Assembly (NCBI GenBank): GCA_005793025.1
Contig: SXQI01000110.1
Span: 1-10,018 of the forward strand
Direction: 5' to 3'
Origin: Verrucomicrobiales bacterium
Lineage (GTDB): Bacteria; Verrucomicrobiota; Verrucomicrobiia; Limisphaerales; SXQI01
Length of the DNA stretch: 10,018 bases
The notes beneath the pieces are model-generated. The model saw only the letters and a list, made by a program, of their open reading frames with translations, was not told where the DNA came from and did no database searches. The translations under genes were made by a program, and so were the position numbers. Every line of letters starts with the position of its first letter. The first letter of the stretch is position 1. Positions 7,423 through 10,018 of this stretch are shown here, in pieces.

Positions 7423-7427
7423 ACCCC

Positions 7428-7440
7428 ACCCGACTCGGGT
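7428..7440. repeat. 13-bp palindrome ACCCGA-C-TCGGGT, possible operator
   Basis: Perfect 6-bp inverted repeat around one central base, in the 150-bp divergent region between the exbB operon and the dehydrogenase gene. A one-base centre cannot form an RNA hairpin loop, so a binding site for a dimeric DNA-binding protein is the more natural reading. It ends 5 bp from the candidate leftward -10 box. The half-site does not match an operator I can name. Confidence 0.4.
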
Positions 7441-7464
7441 TCTCGGTTTTACTTGGGGAATTCC

Positions 7465-7493
7465 TTGCAAACAGACTGAATACAGCCTAAAAA
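7465..7493 (+). promoter_or_regulatory. Weak candidate promoter for the dehydrogenase gene
   Basis: TTGCAA (7465-7470) and TAAAAA (7488-7493) are separated by 17 bp, the ideal sigma-70 spacing; each hexamer matches consensus in four of six positions. Transcription would begin near 7500, giving a leader of about 38 nt that contains AAGGGA (7522-7527), a modest ribosome binding site 10 nt before the ATG at 7538. The spacing is the main support. Confidence 0.3.
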
Positions 7494-7537
7494 AACGTTG
7501 TTAACCAGAACACAATTTACCAAGGGATTTTTGCTTT

Positions 7538-8446
7538 ATGTCACTACGGATTGCTGTGGTTGGAGTAGGTCGGATGGGTGCCAACATGGCGCGTCGTTTG
7601 AAGGAAACTGGGTTTAAGATCACGGCAATCTTCGATTCCAAAACCAAGGTAGCCAAATCAATAGCATCTGAGTTGGGTGCGGAGGCTTGTCGATCTTTGG
7701 CTCGAGTTACAGAACTCTCGGATATCATTCTGACCGTGGTTTCAGACGACGCCGCGATGGAAAAGATTTTTGCCTCGAAGGGCCCGAGTTTGTTGAAAAA
7801 TGCCAAAGGTCGGCTTTTTATTAATTGTGCCACGCTCTCACCAAGCACGCACTTGGAGGTCGAGCGACGAGCCATGGCTGTAGGCGCGTCGAGCTTGGAA
7901 ACCTGCATGGCGTCGAGTATCACCCAGGCTCGTGAAGGAAGTCTTTATCTCATGGTTGCGGGGCATGAAGAATCGTTTGCTAGGGCGAAACCGGTCTTAG
8001 AGAAGTTAGCTGGATCGATGCGTTTTGTTGGTAAAACGGGTGAAGCCGCCAAGGTGAAAGCGTTGGTGAACATGGTGATGAATATCAACACCGCAGGATT
8101 GGCAGAAGGGTTGGGATTAGGACAAGCACTCGGTTTGGATCTTGGAATGTTGCGTGAAGTTTTCAGTCAAACCGGCGCAAACTCTCGAGTGTTGCAAACT
8201 GACGGCGAGGATATGCAGAAGCGGGATCATTCCTGCTTTTTCAGTGCAGCTCACGCTGCCAAGGACTCGGGGATTGCTTTGGATCTTGCACGAAGTGCAA
8301 AACTCCAGGTCCCACTCGCAGCTGCCACCAAGAAACAGTTCCAAAAAATGATCGATGTGGGTCTAGGCGAACTCGATAAATCTGGGGTTGCCGAGTTGAC
8401 CTTTCCCAATCGCCACAAAGTGAAAAAATCAGTCGCAAGGAAATAA
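7538..8446 (+). CDS. NAD(P)-dependent oxidoreductase, 3-hydroxyisobutyrate dehydrogenase family
   Basis: A 302-residue beta-hydroxyacid dehydrogenase family member. The Rossmann nucleotide motif GVGRMGANMARRL spans residues 9-21. The C-terminal catalytic segment GKTGEAAKVKALVNMVMN aligns with the family's G-x-x-G-x(5)-K-x(3)-N pattern, giving Lys174 as probable catalytic base and Asn178 as its partner. The helical C-terminal domain contains the HAAKDSGIALDLA segment, where the family has a conserved KD pair. The substrate loop, normally D-A-P-V-S-G-G, reads ETCMASSITQ here, so the natural substrate is probably not plain 3-hydroxyisobutyrate or tartronate semialdehyde. The tail is rich in Lys and Arg (HKVKKSVARK). 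Length is normal for the family. The ATG follows a modest AAGGGA site. Family call firm; substrate unknown. Confidence 0.9.
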   Translation: MSLRIAVVGVGRMGANMARRLKETGFKITAIFDSKTKVAKSIASELGAEACRSLARVTELSDIILTVVSDDAAMEKIFASKGPSLLKNAKGRLFINCATLSPSTHLEVERRAMAVGASSLETCMASSITQAREGSLYLMVAGHEESFARAKPVLEKLAGSMRFVGKTGEAAKVKALVNMVMNINTAGLAEGLGLGQALGLDLGMLREVFSQTGANSRVLQTDGEDMQKRDHSCFFSAAHAAKDSGIALDLARSAKLQVPLAAATKKQFQKMIDVGLGELDKSGVAELTFPNRHKVKKSVARK

Positions 8447-8479
8447 AGCACATCCACTGGTTCCTCTTCTCTCGAACTT

Positions 8480-10018
8480 TTGAAGAATAATTCAGTCTCC
8501 CAAGCAACACCCACCCATCTGCTTCGAAGATCGTGGTTGCAGGTTTGTCTTGATGCCGTCCCATTTGGCTTGGGTCAGCACAAACCCAAACATTTTCGAG
8601 ACATGTTGCGTGTTGTTTGGGAAAACCGCGACAACCTCGGCTACGCGTGGAAAGTTCTAAGCAAAGGAGTCTGCGATGGTTGCGCCTTAGGAGTTGCTGG
8701 GTTCCATGATTGGACGATCAAAGGCTCCCACCTTTGCATGACCCGGCTGAATCTCCTGAGGCTCAATACGATGCCCGCATTGGATATCCGGTTGCTTGAA
8801 GATGTTGCTTCGTTGTCTCGTTTGGATAACAGCCAGCTACGAGCCTTAGGCCGATTACCTTATCCCTTATTACGAAAACGGGGAGAGCCTGGCTTTAAAC
8901 GGATCTCGTGGGATGATGCGTTGGACCGGGTAGCCAAACGGCTTCGTCGGCTTCCCCCGCAACAATTCGCTTTCTTCTTAACATCTCGTGGCGTCACCAA
9001 CGAGGTGTATTATATGGCGCAGAAGGTGGCGCGGTTTCTAGGCACGAACAACATCGATAACGCCGCACGACTTTGTCACGCTCCGAGCACCGTGGCGATG
9101 AAGCAAACCATCGGGGTGGCGGCCACTACTTGTAGTTATCAGGATTGGTGGGGCACCGACCTCATCATTTTCTTCGGAGCCAACCCAGCGAATGATCAAC
9201 CTGTAACCACTAAGTATCTCCACGAGGCAAAATTGCAAGGCGCCAAGGTGGTTATGGTGAACCCTTATCTCGAACCCGGGATGAAGCGTTACTGGGTCCC
9301 ATCCACACCCAGTAGCGCGGTGTTCGGCACCGCCATTACTGATCATTGGTTTCAAATCTCCCAGGGTGGTGATATCGCGTTTCTCTACGGAACATTAAAG
9401 AGTCTTTTTGAATCCGGCGGCATCAGTAGCTCGTTTGTCGAATCGAGCACTCTTGGTATTGAGCAATTAAGGCTTGCCGCCGAACAGCTTGAGTGGCCGC
9501 TTTTAGAACGCCAATCAGGTCTGCCACGCGCGAGCATGGTCGCGTTTGCAGAGCTGCTTCGACAGGCAAAAAATGCGGTTCTCGTTTGGAGCATGGGAAT
9601 TACCCAACACGCTTACGGAGCAGACGCGGTTCAAATGATCTTAAATCTAGGATTAGCTCGCGGCTACGTGGGTCGGGATCGTTGCGGACTTATGCCGATC
9701 CGAGGTCACTCCTCCGTGCAAGGAGGTGCGGAAATGGGTGCTTACGCGACCGCATTCCCGGGAGGGAAGGCTATCAATCCTGAAAATGCACGGGCCCTTG
9801 CCGTAGAGTACGGATTTCCAGTTCCGGATTGGCCGGGGATGACAGCACCAGAAATGGTTGAAGCCGGGGCTAGAGGCGAACTCGAGTTGCTCTACTGTCT
9901 TGGGGGTAATTTCCTCAGAACTTTACCTGATCCCGATTATGTACGGGAAGCTATGGAACGGATCCCGATGCGCGTGCATCAGGACATTATGCTCACGGAT
10001 CAAATGTTCATCGAACCT
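8480..10018 (+). CDS. Molybdopterin oxidoreductase, FdhF/YdeP type (3' end outside window; TTG start proposed)
   Basis: At least 513 residues, open to the window edge; family members have about 750. The N-terminal part has three cysteines spaced CxxC-x17-C (C65, C68, C86), a likely iron-sulfur site. Next come WDDALDRVAKRL and ARLCHAPS with C199-H200, which align with the Mo-ligand SeCys/Cys and following His of formate dehydrogenases. DLIIFFGANPANDQPV and KVVMVNPYLEPG are cofactor-binding segments; GITQHAYGADAVQMI, GRDRCGLMPIRGHSSVQGG and LGGNFLRTLPDPDYV complete the family pattern. Likely a cytoplasmic bis-MGD oxidoreductase of unknown substrate. The only in-frame ATGs come late: the first, at 8603, would remove the segment PFGLGQHKPKHFRD, which fits the family. 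TTG at 8480 (MKNNSV) is therefore proposed; TTG at 8537 is an alternative. No good Shine-Dalgarno is visible. It lies 33 nt after the dehydrogenase and may be co-transcribed. Confidence 0.85.
   Translation, partial: MKNNSVSQATPTHLLRRSWLQVCLDAVPFGLGQHKPKHFRDMLRVVWENRDNLGYAWKVLSKGVCDGCALGVAGFHDWTIKGSHLCMTRLNLLRLNTMPALDIRLLEDVASLSRLDNSQLRALGRLPYPLLRKRGEPGFKRISWDDALDRVAKRLRRLPPQQFAFFLTSRGVTNEVYYMAQKVARFLGTNNIDNAARLCHAPSTVAMKQTIGVAATTCSYQDWWGTDLIIFFGANPANDQPVTTKYLHEAKLQGAKVVMVNPYLEPGMKRYWVPSTPSSAVFGTAITDHWFQISQGGDIAFLYGTLKSLFESGGISSSFVESSTLGIEQLRLAAEQLEWPLLERQSGLPRASMVAFAELLRQAKNAVLVWSMGITQHAYGADAVQMILNLGLARGYVGRDRCGLMPIRGHSSVQGGAEMGAYATAFPGGKAINPENARALAVEYGFPVPDWPGMTAPEMVEAGARGELELLYCLGGNFLRTLPDPDYVREAMERIPMRVHQDIMLTDQMFIEP

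Noticed and set aside
7388..7429. GTG-initiated extension of the ExbB-like protein by 14 residues.
   Set aside because: The added residues do not resemble family N-termini and would begin upstream of the candidate promoter -10 box.
8241..8564. Minus-strand open frames (107 and 87 residues) across the end of the dehydrogenase gene.
   Set aside because: They overlap two well-supported plus-strand genes antisense and show no recognisable domain.
9493..9783. Plus-strand frame of 96 residues inside the molybdoenzyme gene.
   Set aside because: Arg/Ser-rich out-of-frame shadow; the molybdoenzyme motifs lie in the other plus-strand frame throughout.

Overview
This window looks like chromosomal DNA of a member of the PVC superphylum, most probably Verrucomicrobiota. 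The pointers are a DUF1800/DUF1501 gene pair at the left end, an ExbB-ExbD-TonB-like gene cluster with an unusual ExbD, and many starts without a clear Shine-Dalgarno sequence. The assignment rests on gene content and recalled family distribution, not on a search. Base composition is moderate and fairly even. I see no insertion sequence, phage gene, CRISPR array, tRNA or rRNA.

Layout: (1) 2-2968, plus strand: the 3' part of a DUF1800 gene cut by the window edge, then a complete DUF1501 gene with a twin-arginine-type leader. (2) 3010-4978, minus strand: a GuaB3-type IMP dehydrogenase family gene followed 7 nt later by a Soj/ParA ATPase gene without an adjacent parB. (3) 5048-7387, minus strand: four genes (exbB-like, tandem exbD-like, TonB-like, and a small membrane zinc-ribbon protein), each junction being a 4-nt ATGA stop/start overlap, closed by a hairpin at 5016-5036. 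(4) 7388-7537: a divergent intergenic region with a 13-bp palindrome and weak promoter-like hexamers facing both ways. (5) 7538-10018, plus strand: a 3-hydroxyisobutyrate-dehydrogenase-type oxidoreductase, then a molybdopterin oxidoreductase of the FdhF/YdeP type that runs off the right edge and seems to lack an ATG start.

How the genes work together: the ATGA-coupled cluster is the clearest functional unit. It should form an inner-membrane complex using the ion-motive force to drive an envelope process, but its ExbD-like subunit has Gly where the family has its ion-carrying Asp. The DUF1800 and DUF1501 proteins are probably co-transcribed and exported together; their role is unknown. The dehydrogenase and the molybdoenzyme lie 33 nt apart and may be co-transcribed. 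No wholly new multi-gene system can be claimed from the sequence alone. The most unusual items are the Asp-less, two-domain ExbD and its translationally coupled partners.
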